Positions 8,575-17,835 are shown, counted from the stretch's first letter. The stretch is DNA of 31,679 nt from Cytophagales bacterium (GCA_003500135.1 DNTA01000001.1:1-31679), one strand, 5' to 3'. Program-made: numbers and translations. The notes: generated by a model not told the origin, from the sequence alone.

Positions 8575-8605
8575 AAAAACTACTGATAATGCAAAGCGCC
8601 ACAAA
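8575..8605 (-). promoter_or_regulatory. Putative promoter for the PfkB kinase
   Basis: On the minus strand TTTG (8605-8602) is followed after exactly 19 nt by TAGTTTTT (8582-8575), seven of eight matches to TAnnTTTG. Transcription would start near 8569, a few bases before the ATG at 8561. It lies in the 58-nt gap after the aspartate kinase gene. Confidence 0.4.
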
Positions 8606-8619
8606 TTGTACTTTGATAA

Positions 8620-9939
8620 TTATAGATCAAAAAGGCCAAGGTTCAAACCTTTCAGGGCCTCATTTTTATATTGTGTATCTACCAAAACAGAAACATTGTA
8701 TTTGCTGCCACCATAGGAGATCATTCGTACAGGTACTTGTTCTATTGAGCTAAAAATCCGTGGCACAATCCCTTTTATTTCAGCTATCCTGTTACCTACA
8801 ATACAAATTATGGTCTGCGACCTGTCTATCATGACTTCCCCGAACACATTGAGCTCCTCTACGATTTCAGATAAATATTTATCATTGTCGATTGTAAGGG
8901 AAACAGCCACCTCTGAAGTGGTGATCATGTCAATCGGTGTTTTATATTTTTCGAATACTTCGAAGACACGTCGCAAAAAACCATACGCCAATAACATACG
9001 GGTAGATTTGATCCGAATTGCTGTAATGCCATCTTTGGCCGCAATGGCTTTTATTTCTTTCTCTTTTTCGATTGAACTGATGGTGGTACCGGGAGCATCA
9101 GGAGCCATTGTATTTTTTAGCTGCACCTTCACTTTATATTCTTTTACCGGTATTATAGATGAAGGGTGTAGAATTTTGGCGCCAAAATATGCCAACTCTG
9201 ATGCTTCATTAAAAGAAAGGTCGGCAATTGGGAATGTCTTATCCACTACCCTGGGATCGTTGTTGTGCATCCCATCAATATCGGTCCATATTTCAACTTT
9301 TTCTGCACTTAATGCAGCGCCGAGCAATGTTGCCGTAAAGTCGCTGCCACCCCGCTTAAGGTTATCGATTTGTTTCTCTGAATTCAGACAAATATAGCCC
9401 TGGGTAATAAACAGGTTCCCATTTGGATTTTTAGAAATCAGGTCATTTAAACTGACTTTGATATAGTCAAAATCAGGCTCATCATCTTCATTTATGGCCA
9501 TAAACTCGAGCGCCGGCAACATCTCGGAGTGAAAATTTTGTTCTTGCAGGTAGTAATGGAACATATGGGTAGACATAAGTTCCCCTTGTGCCAATAACGC
9601 TTTTTCATCGACATCATTAAATTCCTTTTGGATAAGCGATCGCATAAAATCGAAATGTTTGTTGATCATTTTGACCGCTCTTGACCTGGAGGGCTCATTT
9701 TGATATAATTCATCAACAAACCGAAGATAGTGATCGCAAAGAGATTCGATGATCTTTTTTGCCTCCTGAAGTTTTTTATTACGCAATTGAAGCCCTATTT
9801 CTACCAGGCTATTTGTTGTGCCGGAAAGAGCAGAAAGCACTACGATTTTTGGAAGATCATCGCCCGTAACGATTTTTGCCACCTTTCTCATACGGTCAGG
9901 GCGGCCCACAGATGTGCCGCCAAATTTGAGAATCTTCAT
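8620..9939 (-). CDS. Aspartate kinase, monofunctional
   Basis: Aspartate kinase phosphorylates L-aspartate with ATP, the entry to lysine, threonine and methionine synthesis. The 439-residue protein begins with the hallmark KFGGTSVG (residues 4-11). RGGSDFTATLLGAAL near 200 and WTDIDGMHNNDPR near 220 complete the kinase domain, and the C-terminal ~140 residues form two ACT domains (ITAIRIKSTRM... and QTIICIVGN...), which normally bind feedback effectors. There is no homoserine dehydrogenase domain. It follows ribH by 40 nt on the same strand. Which amino acid inhibits it cannot be read from sequence. Confidence 0.95.
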   Translation of the reverse strand: MKILKFGGTSVGRPDRMRKVAKIVTGDDLPKIVVLSALSGTTNSLVEIGLQLRNKKLQEAKKIIESLCDHYLRFVDELYQNEPSRSRAVKMINKHFDFMRSLIQKEFNDVDEKALLAQGELMSTHMFHYYLQEQNFHSEMLPALEFMAINEDDEPDFDYIKVSLNDLISKNPNGNLFITQGYICLNSEKQIDNLKRGGSDFTATLLGAALSAEKVEIWTDIDGMHNNDPRVVDKTFPIADLSFNEASELAYFGAKILHPSSIIPVKEYKVKVQLKNTMAPDAPGTTISSIEKEKEIKAIAAKDGITAIRIKSTRMLLAYGFLRRVFEVFEKYKTPIDMITTSEVAVSLTIDNDKYLSEIVEELNVFGEVMIDRSQTIICIVGNRIAEIKGIVPRIFSSIEQVPVRMISYGGSKYNVSVLVDTQYKNEALKGLNLGLFDL

Positions 9940-9979
9940 AATTAAAAAAACTTACTTAGGTTTCAATTAGGTTCACGTT

Positions 9980-10456
9980 TTAGAATCCCAGCATTTTAAT
10001 TGCTGTAATCGCAGCTTCATCACCTTTATTACCGTGTTTTCCTCCTGCCCTGTCAATTGCCTGTTGCTTTGTACCAGGTGTTAATACGCCGAAAATTACC
10101 GGCTTATTGAACTTGAGACCCACATTGGTAATACCCTGAGCCACTGCCTGGCAAATAAATTCAAAGTGCCTTGTTTCGCCCTGTATTACACAACCCAGGC
10201 AAATAACGGCATCAATATCTTTTTTTTCTGCCATCCATTGTGCCGCCAGGGTAAGCTCAAAACTACCGGGCACCATTTTTTTGATAATATTTTCCCTGCT
10301 TGCCCCGTTTTGTATCAATGTTTCCCAGGCCCCTGAATAAAGGGATTCGGTTACATCGCTGTTCCACTCAGAAACGATGATGGCAAATTTTCTATCCGCT
10401 ATCGGAGTGATATTGGCCGAGGTGTATGTGCTTAAGTTTTTTTCTGTTGATGCCAT
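9980..10456 (-). CDS. ribH: 6,7-dimethyl-8-ribityllumazine synthase (RibH)
   Basis: RibH condenses 5-amino-6-ribitylaminouracil with 3,4-dihydroxybutanone phosphate, the penultimate step of riboflavin synthesis. The 158-residue protein has SEWN (29-32), VPGSFELTLAAQWM (62-75), CLGCVIQGETRHFEF with the presumed catalytic histidine at 97, and the late GVLTPGTKQQAIDRAGG loop. Length and motifs are typical of icosahedral lumazine synthases. It lies 72 nt after the TPR gene, and a terminator-like hairpin ends 13 nt before its ATG. No FMN riboswitch is visible. Confidence 0.96.
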   Translation of the reverse strand: MASTEKNLSTYTSANITPIADRKFAIIVSEWNSDVTESLYSGAWETLIQNGASRENIIKKMVPGSFELTLAAQWMAEKKDIDAVICLGCVIQGETRHFEFICQAVAQGITNVGLKFNKPVIFGVLTPGTKQQAIDRAGGKHGNKGDEAAITAIKMLGF

Positions 10457-10468
10457 ATTTTAAAAATT

Positions 10469-10500
10469 AAAAAAGGGATAAAGCACTCGGCCTTATCCCT
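10469..10500 (-). terminator. Terminator-like hairpin just upstream of ribH
   Basis: On the minus strand AGGGATAA (10500-10493) pairs with TTATCCCT (10481-10474), followed by six T, AA and five more T. It ends 13 nt before the ribH ATG. It may terminate the TPR transcript or attenuate ribH; no Bacteroidota promoter fits between it and ribH. Confidence 0.7.
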
Positions 10501-10528
10501 CCCCATAAATTTTTTTTATCAATAAGAC

Positions 10529-11239
10529 CTAGCTATCCAGTTTGCCTTTTAATCTGGCCTTATGTTTTCGCGCAGCATGAATTTCATTTGATTTAGGGTA
10601 TTTGGAGACCACCGCATCATAACAATTCACTGCATTTTCCAAATCGCCGAATGATTCATAAGCAACAGCTGCTTTCATCCAGTATTGAGGACTGATATAT
10701 TCATTGGGCTCGTAACTGGCCGCCTTTTTATAAAATTTAGCTGCCTCGTTCGCATTTCCCTGTTCCATATAAGCGTCACCGATTAATGCAAATGCTCGGC
10801 CCTGAACAAGTAAATCGTCTGATTTAAACTTTTTCAAATGATCTATGGCCTCTTGGTAATCAGGTTCCGACTGCCTCATATAAATCACACCAGCATAGTA
10901 GTGGGATAAGTTGGCTCCTTCGCTTAGTGGATATTCATCGATTATATCAAGGAAGCCGAAATGGTTGCCATCTCCTAATAAAGCTTTTTGGAGGCTATCG
11001 GCCTCAAAGTAAAATTGTGCCTGGAACATATCGTTCTGGGCCTTTTCATCTTGTTGATTCTTGAAATATTTGTAGCCCAAAGCGCCAACAATTATGAGTG
11101 CAATAATACCCCCAATAATAAAAACCTGCTTTTTATTTTTTTCCAGGTACTCTTCACCCTTACTCAATCGATCGGCGAGCGCATCAGGATTTTCAAGCAA
11201 TTCATTTCCCTTGTTGGCTTCTTTTCCTTTTTTAACCAT
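10529..11239 (-). CDS. Membrane-anchored tetratricopeptide-repeat protein (YfgM-like topology)
   Basis: The 236-residue protein has a charged cytosolic N-terminus (1-37), one transmembrane helix (about 38-59, IIGGIIALIIVGALGYKYF) and a soluble domain with about three TPR units (GRAFALIGDAYMEQGNANEAAKFY near 145-170 and AAVAYESFGDLENAVNCYDAV near 190-210 are clearest). The layout matches YfgM of gammaproteobacteria, a Sec-translocon-associated chaperone partner. Homology to YfgM itself is inference from topology. The gene is upstream of ribH, a pairing I recall as common in Bacteroidota. Confidence 0.85.
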   Translation of the reverse strand: MVKKGKEANKGNELLENPDALADRLSKGEEYLEKNKKQVFIIGGIIALIIVGALGYKYFKNQQDEKAQNDMFQAQFYFEADSLQKALLGDGNHFGFLDIIDEYPLSEGANLSHYYAGVIYMRQSEPDYQEAIDHLKKFKSDDLLVQGRAFALIGDAYMEQGNANEAAKFYKKAASYEPNEYISPQYWMKAAVAYESFGDLENAVNCYDAVVSKYPKSNEIHAARKHKARLKGKLDS

Positions 11240-11261
11240 GTCGTTCTAAAAATTCAGGGTG

Positions 11262-11269
11262 CAAAAATA
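11262..11269 (-). promoter_or_regulatory. Putative -7 promoter box for the TPR-ribH operon
   Basis: TATTTTTG on the minus strand matches TAnnTTTG at every fixed position. It lies 22 nt before the TPR ATG, giving a leader of about 16 nt. No good TTTG is present about 19 nt upstream, so the call rests on the -7 box alone. Confidence 0.4.
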
Positions 11270-11303
11270 GCGCTTTTTCACATTAAAAAAATGTTCCGGC
11301 TGT

Positions 11304-12329
11304 TTATTCCATAATAAATGGATAATCGTCCTGTACATAAACGTCTTTAAATGCTTCTTCAGGATCTGGCCATGGTGATTCCTCGGCAAACTTCACACTA
11401 TCTTCCACCACTTTTTTAATTTCCTTATCCATTTCCTCGAGCTCCTCTTCTGTGGCGAATTTATTCTTTAATAAGGCATCTTTCGTTTGCTCCAGGGGAT
11501 CGCGTTTCTTGTAGGCTTCAACTTCTTCTTTGGTGCGGTATTTTGCCGGATCAGACATTGAATGCCCTTTATATCTGTAGGTCCTGAATTCTAATAAATA
11601 AGGCCCTTTTCCTTCGCGAACATGTTTGGCTGCTTCAGCTACTGCATTGTGCACGTTTTCAACGCTCATCGCATCAACGGGCTGTGACGGCATATCGTAT
11701 GATTCTCCTAAGGTATACAGTTCGTGAACATTTGACGATCGCTGCACACTGGTCCCCATGGCATAACCATTGTTCTCAATAGCAAATATGACGGGTAGTT
11801 TGTAGTGCATGGCCAAATTGAATGCTTCATGCAAAGCTCCTTGCCTAGTGGCTCCGTCACCCAAATAAGTGATACAAAGGTTATCCGTCTTTTTGTACTT
11901 TTCTGCAAACGCCAGGCCAATACCTAAAGGTATCTGGCCACCAACAATGCCATGACCTCCGTAAAAATGTCTCTCTTTGTCAAACATGTGCATGGATCCC
12001 CCTTTCCCTTTCGATATGCCAGTAGCTTTTCCAAATAGTTCGGCCATCACTACATTTGGGCCTGAACCCAACGCTAAAGGGTGGGCGTGGTCACGATATG
12101 CCGTAATATAACTATCACCTTCTTTTAATGCCGAAACTGCTCCGGCAGCACAGGCTTCCTGGCCGATATACAAATGGCAGAAACCTCTTATCTTTTGCCT
12201 TCCATACAACTGCCCTGCCTTTTCTTCAAACCGGCGCATTAACAAAATGCTCTTGTGCCAGTTCAAATAGGTCTCTTTTGAAAATTGTGTTTTTTTCGAA
12301 GATGTTTTCTTTTCTTTTGCGCTTGCCAT
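11304..12329 (-). CDS. pdhA: Pyruvate dehydrogenase E1 component, alpha subunit
   Basis: E1-alpha with E1-beta decarboxylates pyruvate using thiamine diphosphate, feeding acetyl-CoA synthesis. The ThDP motif begins GDG (157-159) and ends NN (186-187). RGFCHLYIGQEA, YRDHAHPLA, KGKGGSMHMF and the loop YRYKGHSMSDPAKYRT are all diagnostic. From the ATG at 12329 the protein is 341 residues with a short basic tail (ASAKEKKTSSKK) before the conserved part. The frame is open upstream to 12422, but those residues do not look like the family. No E1-beta or E2 gene is next to it, so the rest of the complex is encoded elsewhere. It is divergent from recF. Confidence 0.94.
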   Translation of the reverse strand: MASAKEKKTSSKKTQFSKETYLNWHKSILLMRRFEEKAGQLYGRQKIRGFCHLYIGQEACAAGAVSALKEGDSYITAYRDHAHPLALGSGPNVVMAELFGKATGISKGKGGSMHMFDKERHFYGGHGIVGGQIPLGIGLAFAEKYKKTDNLCITYLGDGATRQGALHEAFNLAMHYKLPVIFAIENNGYAMGTSVQRSSNVHELYTLGESYDMPSQPVDAMSVENVHNAVAEAAKHVREGKGPYLLEFRTYRYKGHSMSDPAKYRTKEEVEAYKKRDPLEQTKDALLKNKFATEEELEEMDKEIKKVVEDSVKFAEESPWPDPEEAFKDVYVQDDYPFIME

Positions 12330-12437
12330 CTTGTCTATCGTTAAAATCTTATTTTTGCAATGCCAATTGATAAGCCGATGCGTCCAGGCTTTATTTTGAC
12401 CTGCGAAATTAAATAAAATCATTCAACAAAGAAATTA

Positions 12438-13556
12438 ATGTTCCTTGAAAATATCTATTTGAACAATTTTAAAAACTATTCGGAAGTATCATTAACATTT
12501 TCTGAGGGCATCAATTCTCTGGTGGGAAAAAACGGAAGCGGTAAAACCAACCTGCTCGATGCGATTTATTATCTGTGTTTTACCAAGAGCGCCTTTAATG
12601 CAATAGATATTCAGAACATACGGCATGAACAGCCTTATTTTGCAATTCGCGGTCGAATGAAAAAACATGAACATGATTATGCTGTGTCGTGCAGTTTGAA
12701 AACTGGTCATAAAAAGCGGTTGAAACTAAACAATAAAGATCTGGACCGTGCCAGTGAACTGATAGGCCTGTTTCCGGCAGTATTGATAGCTCCCAATGAC
12801 GGTAGCATTATTACTGAAGGCAGTGAAATGCGACGTAAATTTTTTGACGGCATGATGTGTCAGCTTTCGAGGACTTACCTGCAAAATTTGGTGCACTATA
12901 ATCATACACTCAAGCAAAGAAACACCCTGTTGAAATTGTTGGCAGAAAACAGTAACCCGGATGCTGATTTGCTGGATACCTACGATGTACAAATGATTGT
13001 TAAAGGCACTCAGATCTATCACCATAGGAAAAACTTCATTGAGAAGTTTACTCATTTACTTAACAAACACTACGATTTTATTTCAAGTGAAAAAGAGCAC
13101 GTCTCCTGTAAGTACAAATCTGACCTGGATCAAAATGAATTTAAATTGCTGCTAAGGGAAAGTCGAAATAGGGATGTATCCCTTCAACGAACCTCCAGGG
13201 GCATCCATCGTGATGACGTGATATTTGAAATAGATAACTACGCATTGAAAAAATTCGGATCGCAGGGCCAGCAGAAGTCTTTTTTGATAGCTTTGAAACT
13301 TGCCCAGTTCGATATAATGGAGCAGGACACCAATACTAAGCCAATACTGATGCTCGACGATATTTTTGATAAACTGGACGACGACCGAATAGGGAAACTT
13401 CTCAAACTGATTGATGACCACTTCTTTGGCCAGGTATTCATTACTGATGCCCGTCCTGAGCGAACCATGCAGTTTTTAAACAGAGTTGAGAGCCCGAAGA
13501 AAATATTTGAAATTGAAGATGGTTTCGTAATAAGAGAAAGAAGCTATGAAAGCTAA
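12438..13556 (+). CDS. recF: DNA replication and repair protein RecF
   Basis: RecF is an SMC-like ATPase that with RecO and RecR loads RecA at single-strand gaps. The 372-residue protein starts MFLENIYLNNFKNY and has Walker A GKNGSGKT at 30-37. An ABC-type signature is seen as KFGSQGQQKS near 272-281, and Walker B as ILMLDDIFDKLD near 304-315, followed by QVFITDARPER. All ATPase motifs are intact. The start is the first ATG of the frame and agrees with the family N-terminus. A DciA-type gene follows after about 80 nt, a common pairing in Bacteroidota. Confidence 0.96.
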   Translation: MFLENIYLNNFKNYSEVSLTFSEGINSLVGKNGSGKTNLLDAIYYLCFTKSAFNAIDIQNIRHEQPYFAIRGRMKKHEHDYAVSCSLKTGHKKRLKLNNKDLDRASELIGLFPAVLIAPNDGSIITEGSEMRRKFFDGMMCQLSRTYLQNLVHYNHTLKQRNTLLKLLAENSNPDADLLDTYDVQMIVKGTQIYHHRKNFIEKFTHLLNKHYDFISSEKEHVSCKYKSDLDQNEFKLLLRESRNRDVSLQRTSRGIHRDDVIFEIDNYALKKFGSQGQQKSFLIALKLAQFDIMEQDTNTKPILMLDDIFDKLDDDRIGKLLKLIDDHFFGQVFITDARPERTMQFLNRVESPKKIFEIEDGFVIRERSYES

Positions 13557-13640
13557 TCGCCCCAAATCAAATTTATTCGAAAATGGGTGGTTATTATCGC
13601 TGTGGAATATTGTACATTTACCAATTAAATGCTTTCTAAT

Positions 13641-13955
13641 ATGGCCTATCGCAAAAAAGATGACAAAAGGGAAGAACGCGCAACCCCGCTAAAAGAAGCT
13701 TTTAATAAGCTATTGCATAGCTATGAAATCAAAGACAAATACGAAGCCAACAAGCTCGTGTTGTCGTGGAAAGAACTAATGGGCCCCACTATTGCCAACC
13801 GAACCGAAAAAATATATTTACTCGACCACACTTTGCATATAAAATTGTCGTCTCCCCACCTCAGGCAGGAAATGTTGATGTCGAAACAACGTGTACTGGA
13901 TATCATTGCTGAAAAGTTTGGAAATGACCTGGTAAAAGATATCAGGTTTTACTGA
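13641..13955 (+). CDS. DUF721 / DciA-like protein
   Basis: This 104-residue protein matches the DUF721 family, whose member DciA loads the replicative helicase DnaB in bacteria lacking DnaC/DnaI. A basic N-terminus is followed by PLKEAFNKLLHSYEIKDKY, the characteristic WKELMGPTIANRTEKIYL (about 43-60), and HTLHIKLSSPHLRQEMLMSKQRVL. The last part predicts a nucleic-acid-binding KH-like fold. I chose the ATG at 13641; an in-frame ATG at 13629 would add four residues. Its place next to recF fits a role in replication. Its stop is only 8 nt from the convergent polA stop. Confidence 0.85.
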   Translation: MAYRKKDDKREERATPLKEAFNKLLHSYEIKDKYEANKLVLSWKELMGPTIANRTEKIYLLDHTLHIKLSSPHLRQEMLMSKQRVLDIIAEKFGNDLVKDIRFY

Positions 13956-13963
13956 TCCCTACA

Positions 13964-16756
13964 CTAGTGTGCCTGCAACCAGTTTTCACCGAAACCAACA
14001 CCTATTTCCATTGGCACTTCTAATTCAATTGCTGTTTTCATGAAATGTGGAATTTTTTCTTCCATCAATTCCTTTTCACTCTTGTGCACATCAAATACCA
14101 ATTCATCATGCACCTGAAGTATCATCTTCGATTTCAGTTTTTCTTTCTGCATCCATATATCGATATCGATCATGGCTTTTTTGATCATATCGGCGGCACT
14201 GCCCTGAATAGGTGCGTTTATAGCATTTCTTTCTGCAAAACCCCGCATAGTCGCATTTTTTGAATTGATATCCCTCAAAAATCTCTTTCGCCCCATAATG
14301 GTTTCCACATATTCATTTTCTTTGGCTTCATTGATCACACGGTCCATGTATTTTTTTACCGAAGGAAACTCGGCAAAATATGCTTCAATGATATCTGCTG
14401 CTTCCTTTCGCGGTATGGCCAGTCTCTGTGATAAACCAAATGCTGAAATCCCATAGATAATGCCGAAATTGGCCGTTTTAGCCTTGCGGCGCATATCATC
14501 ATCTACTTTATCCAATGGTACTTTGAAAATTTTTGAAGCGGTAGTAGCATGAATATCACGCCCCTTTTTAAATGCTTCGATCATGTCTTTATCTCCGGAA
14601 AAATCGGCCATGATCCGTAGTTCAATCTGGGAATAATCCGCCGCCATTAGAATAAAATCATCATTCCTTGGAACAAATGCTGTTCGGATCTCCCTACCTT
14701 TGTCTGTACGGATCGGGATATTCTGAAGGTTTGGGTTTGTACTGCTCAACCTTCCCGTTGCTGCTACTGCCTGGTTATATGAAGTATGTATGCGGCCATC
14801 ATTTTTGCTGATCAACGCAGGTAAAGCATCCACATAGGTAGATTTTAGTTTTTTAAGTTGTCGAAAATCGAGGATTTTCTGGGCAATATCATGATCTGAA
14901 GCCAGATCGGCCAAAATCTCTTCTCCGGTGGCATATTGCCCGGTCCGGGTCTTCTTTGGCTTTTCCACCAGTTTCAAATTGTCAAATAAGACCTCACCCA
15001 GTTGTTTGGGGGATGCAATGTTGAACTCCTGACCCGCTATTTCATAAATTTCTTTCTCAATTTTACCACTTTCCTCTTCCAGCTCTTTTGAAAGTTCGGC
15101 CAGCCTTTCTTTGTCGACTTTTACACCTTCATATTCCATTCTGGCCAAAACCGGAACTAGTGGCATTTCCAATTCATGAAATAGCTTCTCCAAACCTTTT
15201 TCCTTAATAATCGGAGCAAACTTTTCTTTGAGTTGGTTGGTGATGTCAGCATCTTCGCCGGCGTATTCAACTATTTTTTCGGCAGGCACATCGCGCATAT
15301 TGCCTTGTTTTGCGCCCTTTTTCCCAATAAGTGTTTCAATGGATACCGGTAGGTAGTTCAGGTAATTTTCAGCCATTATATCCATGCCATGGCGTGTTTC
15401 CGGATCAAACAGGTAATGAGCGAGCATGGTGTCAAACAATTCACCATGTACTTCTATGCCGTAATTCATAAGCACCATGATATCGTACTTAATATTCTGA
15501 CCGGTTTTACCAATTTTATCATTTTCAAAAACCGGTTTCAGAGGCTTTAACTTTTTTTGAGTCTCTTTTTCATCAGCAGGACAGGGAATATAATATGCTT
15601 CTCCTTCCGAATACGAAATCGCGACACCAACCAGTTCAGCTTCCCTGGCACTTAGTGATGTAGTTTCCGTATCGAAACAAAAAGAAGGTTGTTTCCCCAG
15701 ATATTTTGCCAGTCTTTCTACCTCAGAAACACTATCTACCAAATGATAAGTATGCACAGTATTAAAAAGGTTTCTCTTGTCGGGTTCAATTTCTTCTACC
15801 GGACTTTCCTCATCTGATTTTGCGCCCGAATCGAACATTGAAAGTTGAGAATCTTCCGGTCGTACGATCTTTTCGGCTGTTCCGAAAACACGTTTAGCCA
15901 CTGTACGGAATTCCAGTTCACCAAATATGTTTTTCAAAGCTTCCTCGTCAAAATCTGTGTATTCCAGATCTTTCTCATTGAAATCAATTGGAACTTCCGT
16001 ATTAATTGTGGCGAGCTCTTTCGATAAAATCCCCTGTTTTCCAAATTCCTCAACACGCTCTTTCTGTTTCCCCTTTAATTTATCCGTGTTCTTGACAAGA
16101 TTCTCAATTGATCCAAACTCCTTTAGAAATTTGACGGCAGTTTTAGCGCCCACCCCTGGAATACCGGGAATGTTATCCACACTATCCCCCTGTAAGCCAA
16201 GGATATCACGCACCTGGTCTACATTTTCAATATCGAATTTTTTTAATACTTCCGGTATGCCCAATATATCGACCGCGTTGCCCATATAAGCTGGTTTGTA
16301 GAGAAATATTTTTTCCTCAACCAGCTGGGCATAGTCCTTATCAGGCGTCATCATATAGACAGTATAGCCACATTTAGCTGCCTTTTTAGCCAATGTACCA
16401 ATGATATCATCAGCTTCATAGCCGTCCAGTTCGAGCACCGGAATATTAAACGCTTTGACCAGTTCTTTTACTTTTGGAGTGGCAAAAAGGATATCCTCAG
16501 GAGTTTCCTGTCTTTGGGCTTTATAATCTTCATATTTTTCGTGCCTGAAGGTAGGCGCATGTGTATCGAATGCCACTGCTATATGGCTGGGATTTTCTTT
16601 ATTAAGGATTTCGAGCAATGAATTGGTAAAGCCCAGCACAGCGCCAGTATTTTGACCTTTTGAATTAATGCGTGGGTTTTTGCTAAAGGCAAAATGCGCC
16701 CGGTAGATCAACGCCATGGCGTCGAGTAAAAAAAGCTTCTTCTCGTTTTTGGACAT
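13964..16756 (-). CDS. polA: DNA polymerase I
   Basis: The 930-residue enzyme fills gaps and removes RNA primers. Residues 1 to about 290 are the 5'-3' exonuclease (LFLLDAMALIYRAHFAF, LELDGYEADDIIGTLA, GDSVDNIPGIPGVGAKTA). About 340-520 is the 3'-5' exonuclease with all acidic motifs present (FDTETTS, GQNIKYDIMVL, YAGEDADIT), so proofreading should be active. The rest is the family A polymerase with motif A (ADYSQIELRIMAD), the O-helix (RRKAKTANFGIIYGIS) and motif C (QVHDELVFD). I start at the ATG at 16756; a TTG two codons upstream is unlikely. It is the third gene of the cysS group, 68 nt after the cyclase-like gene. Confidence 0.97.
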   Translation of the reverse strand: MSKNEKKLFLLDAMALIYRAHFAFSKNPRINSKGQNTGAVLGFTNSLLEILNKENPSHIAVAFDTHAPTFRHEKYEDYKAQRQETPEDILFATPKVKELVKAFNIPVLELDGYEADDIIGTLAKKAAKCGYTVYMMTPDKDYAQLVEEKIFLYKPAYMGNAVDILGIPEVLKKFDIENVDQVRDILGLQGDSVDNIPGIPGVGAKTAVKFLKEFGSIENLVKNTDKLKGKQKERVEEFGKQGILSKELATINTEVPIDFNEKDLEYTDFDEEALKNIFGELEFRTVAKRVFGTAEKIVRPEDSQLSMFDSGAKSDEESPVEEIEPDKRNLFNTVHTYHLVDSVSEVERLAKYLGKQPSFCFDTETTSLSAREAELVGVAISYSEGEAYYIPCPADEKETQKKLKPLKPVFENDKIGKTGQNIKYDIMVLMNYGIEVHGELFDTMLAHYLFDPETRHGMDIMAENYLNYLPVSIETLIGKKGAKQGNMRDVPAEKIVEYAGEDADITNQLKEKFAPIIKEKGLEKLFHELEMPLVPVLARMEYEGVKVDKERLAELSKELEEESGKIEKEIYEIAGQEFNIASPKQLGEVLFDNLKLVEKPKKTRTGQYATGEEILADLASDHDIAQKILDFRQLKKLKSTYVDALPALISKNDGRIHTSYNQAVAATGRLSSTNPNLQNIPIRTDKGREIRTAFVPRNDDFILMAADYSQIELRIMADFSGDKDMIEAFKKGRDIHATTASKIFKVPLDKVDDDMRRKAKTANFGIIYGISAFGLSQRLAIPRKEAADIIEAYFAEFPSVKKYMDRVINEAKENEYVETIMGRKRFLRDINSKNATMRGFAERNAINAPIQGSAADMIKKAMIDIDIWMQKEKLKSKMILQVHDELVFDVHKSEKELMEEKIPHFMKTAIELEVPMEIGVGFGENWLQAH

Positions 16757-16824
16757 ACTCAATGTATAATTTCGAAAGGAAACCTGAAATTAATGGATTA
16801 ATAAGGAAAAGAAAACAAATATTC

Positions 16825-17835
16825 TTATTCGTGATAGAGTAGGTATAAAAGTGTTTCGCCAACGGCCTGGAGAGTGTATTTATCAATGATATCCATATCA
16901 TCCTGGTGTGTATGATGATAATTGCCAAAATAATAATGTTTAGAATTAGGATCGTACTCTACTATGTTGATCATAGGTATTTTGGCGTCACGGTTTACGA
17001 AAATATGGTCATCCATTATACCCGGGCTATTTTCTCGAATAAAGTAACCGTCGTATCCAAGATCACGCGCCTTTTTCCATACCTTTTTTACCACTTTTGG
17101 CGCATATTGCATCGATCCTCCTTCCTGGTAAAATCGTGCATTTTTTCCTCCTACCATATCAAGTAAAATGCCATAGTAAGCATTATAACCTGGTTCATGC
17201 GGGTTTTTGGCCCAGTACTGAGAACCCAGGCACCACCAGATCTGCATTCTTCCATTCTTCAGTGGCGGCTGATCAATATCTTCATGCTCACCATAATCCT
17301 CTCCATCAAAAAGAATGAGATCAACACCTACCTCTGGCTTTTTATTGCTGGCAAAATTTCGTGCAATTTCGAGAAGAACTGCCACTCCACTAGCTCCGTC
17401 ATTGGCGCCTAATATCGGTTCATCCCGATCAACGGTATCTTTATCTGCATATGGGCGTGTGTCCCAATGGGCTGCCAACAGAATTCTTTTGGGATTTTCT
17501 GAATTGTAGCTCGCAATAATATTGCGTAGTTGGAGCAGGGTACCATCGTAAGCCGTTTCATTAAATACCTGCTGCTCAACATTAGCCCCGTATGATTTAA
17601 GCTGCTTCACAAGGTAGTCGCCACATTGATGGTGCGCAGCCGTATTGGGCACCCTCGGCCCGAAATCCACCTGTTTTTGTATAAAGTTGTAGGCAGAATC
17701 GCTGTTGAACGAAGGCACAGTGATAGAATGTTGAACCTTTATCGATCGGCTGGTATCCACCTTTTTGGACTCCGGACTGCAGCCCCCCAAAACAACAAAC
17801 GATATGTATAGTAGCAGCGAGTAGAATTGTTTCAT
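16825..17835 (-). CDS. Glutaminyl-peptide cyclotransferase-like (M28 fold) lipoprotein
   Basis: The 336-residue protein has a lipoprotein signal (VVLGGC, cysteine at 19), so it should be anchored in an envelope membrane. The M28 zinc-hydrolase fold shows AHWDTRPYA (H123, D125), GANDGASG (D146), LFDGEDYG (E179), MDDHIF (D275-D276-H277) and HTHQDD (H310). WWCLGSQYWAK near 200-210 and the MDDHIFVNRDAKIPMINIVEY stretch resemble glutaminyl cyclases of Bacteroidota, which form N-terminal pyroglutamate on exported proteins after signal-peptide cleavage. An M28 aminopeptidase is the alternative, since zinc ligands alone do not separate the two. It starts 3 nt after cysS stops. Confidence 0.85.
   Translation of the reverse strand: MKQFYSLLLYISFVVLGGCSPESKKVDTSRSIKVQHSITVPSFNSDSAYNFIQKQVDFGPRVPNTAAHHQCGDYLVKQLKSYGANVEQQVFNETAYDGTLLQLRNIIASYNSENPKRILLAAHWDTRPYADKDTVDRDEPILGANDGASGVAVLLEIARNFASNKKPEVGVDLILFDGEDYGEHEDIDQPPLKNGRMQIWWCLGSQYWAKNPHEPGYNAYYGILLDMVGGKNARFYQEGGSMQYAPKVVKKVWKKARDLGYDGYFIRENSPGIMDDHIFVNRDAKIPMINIVEYDPNSKHYYFGNYHHTHQDDMDIIDKYTLQAVGETLLYLLYHE

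Noticed and set aside
8810..9397. 195-codon plus-strand frame opposite aspartate kinase
   Set aside because: The aspartate kinase on the minus strand is unambiguous; the opposite frame has no recognisable domain.
10454..10529. FMN riboswitch upstream of ribH
   Set aside because: The 72-nt gap is too short and lacks the six-stem conserved core; only a simple hairpin with T-run is present.
12330..12422. N-terminal extension of pdhA by 31 codons
   Set aside because: The sequence is unlike E1-alpha N-termini, and the extension would use up most of the promoter space between pdhA and recF.
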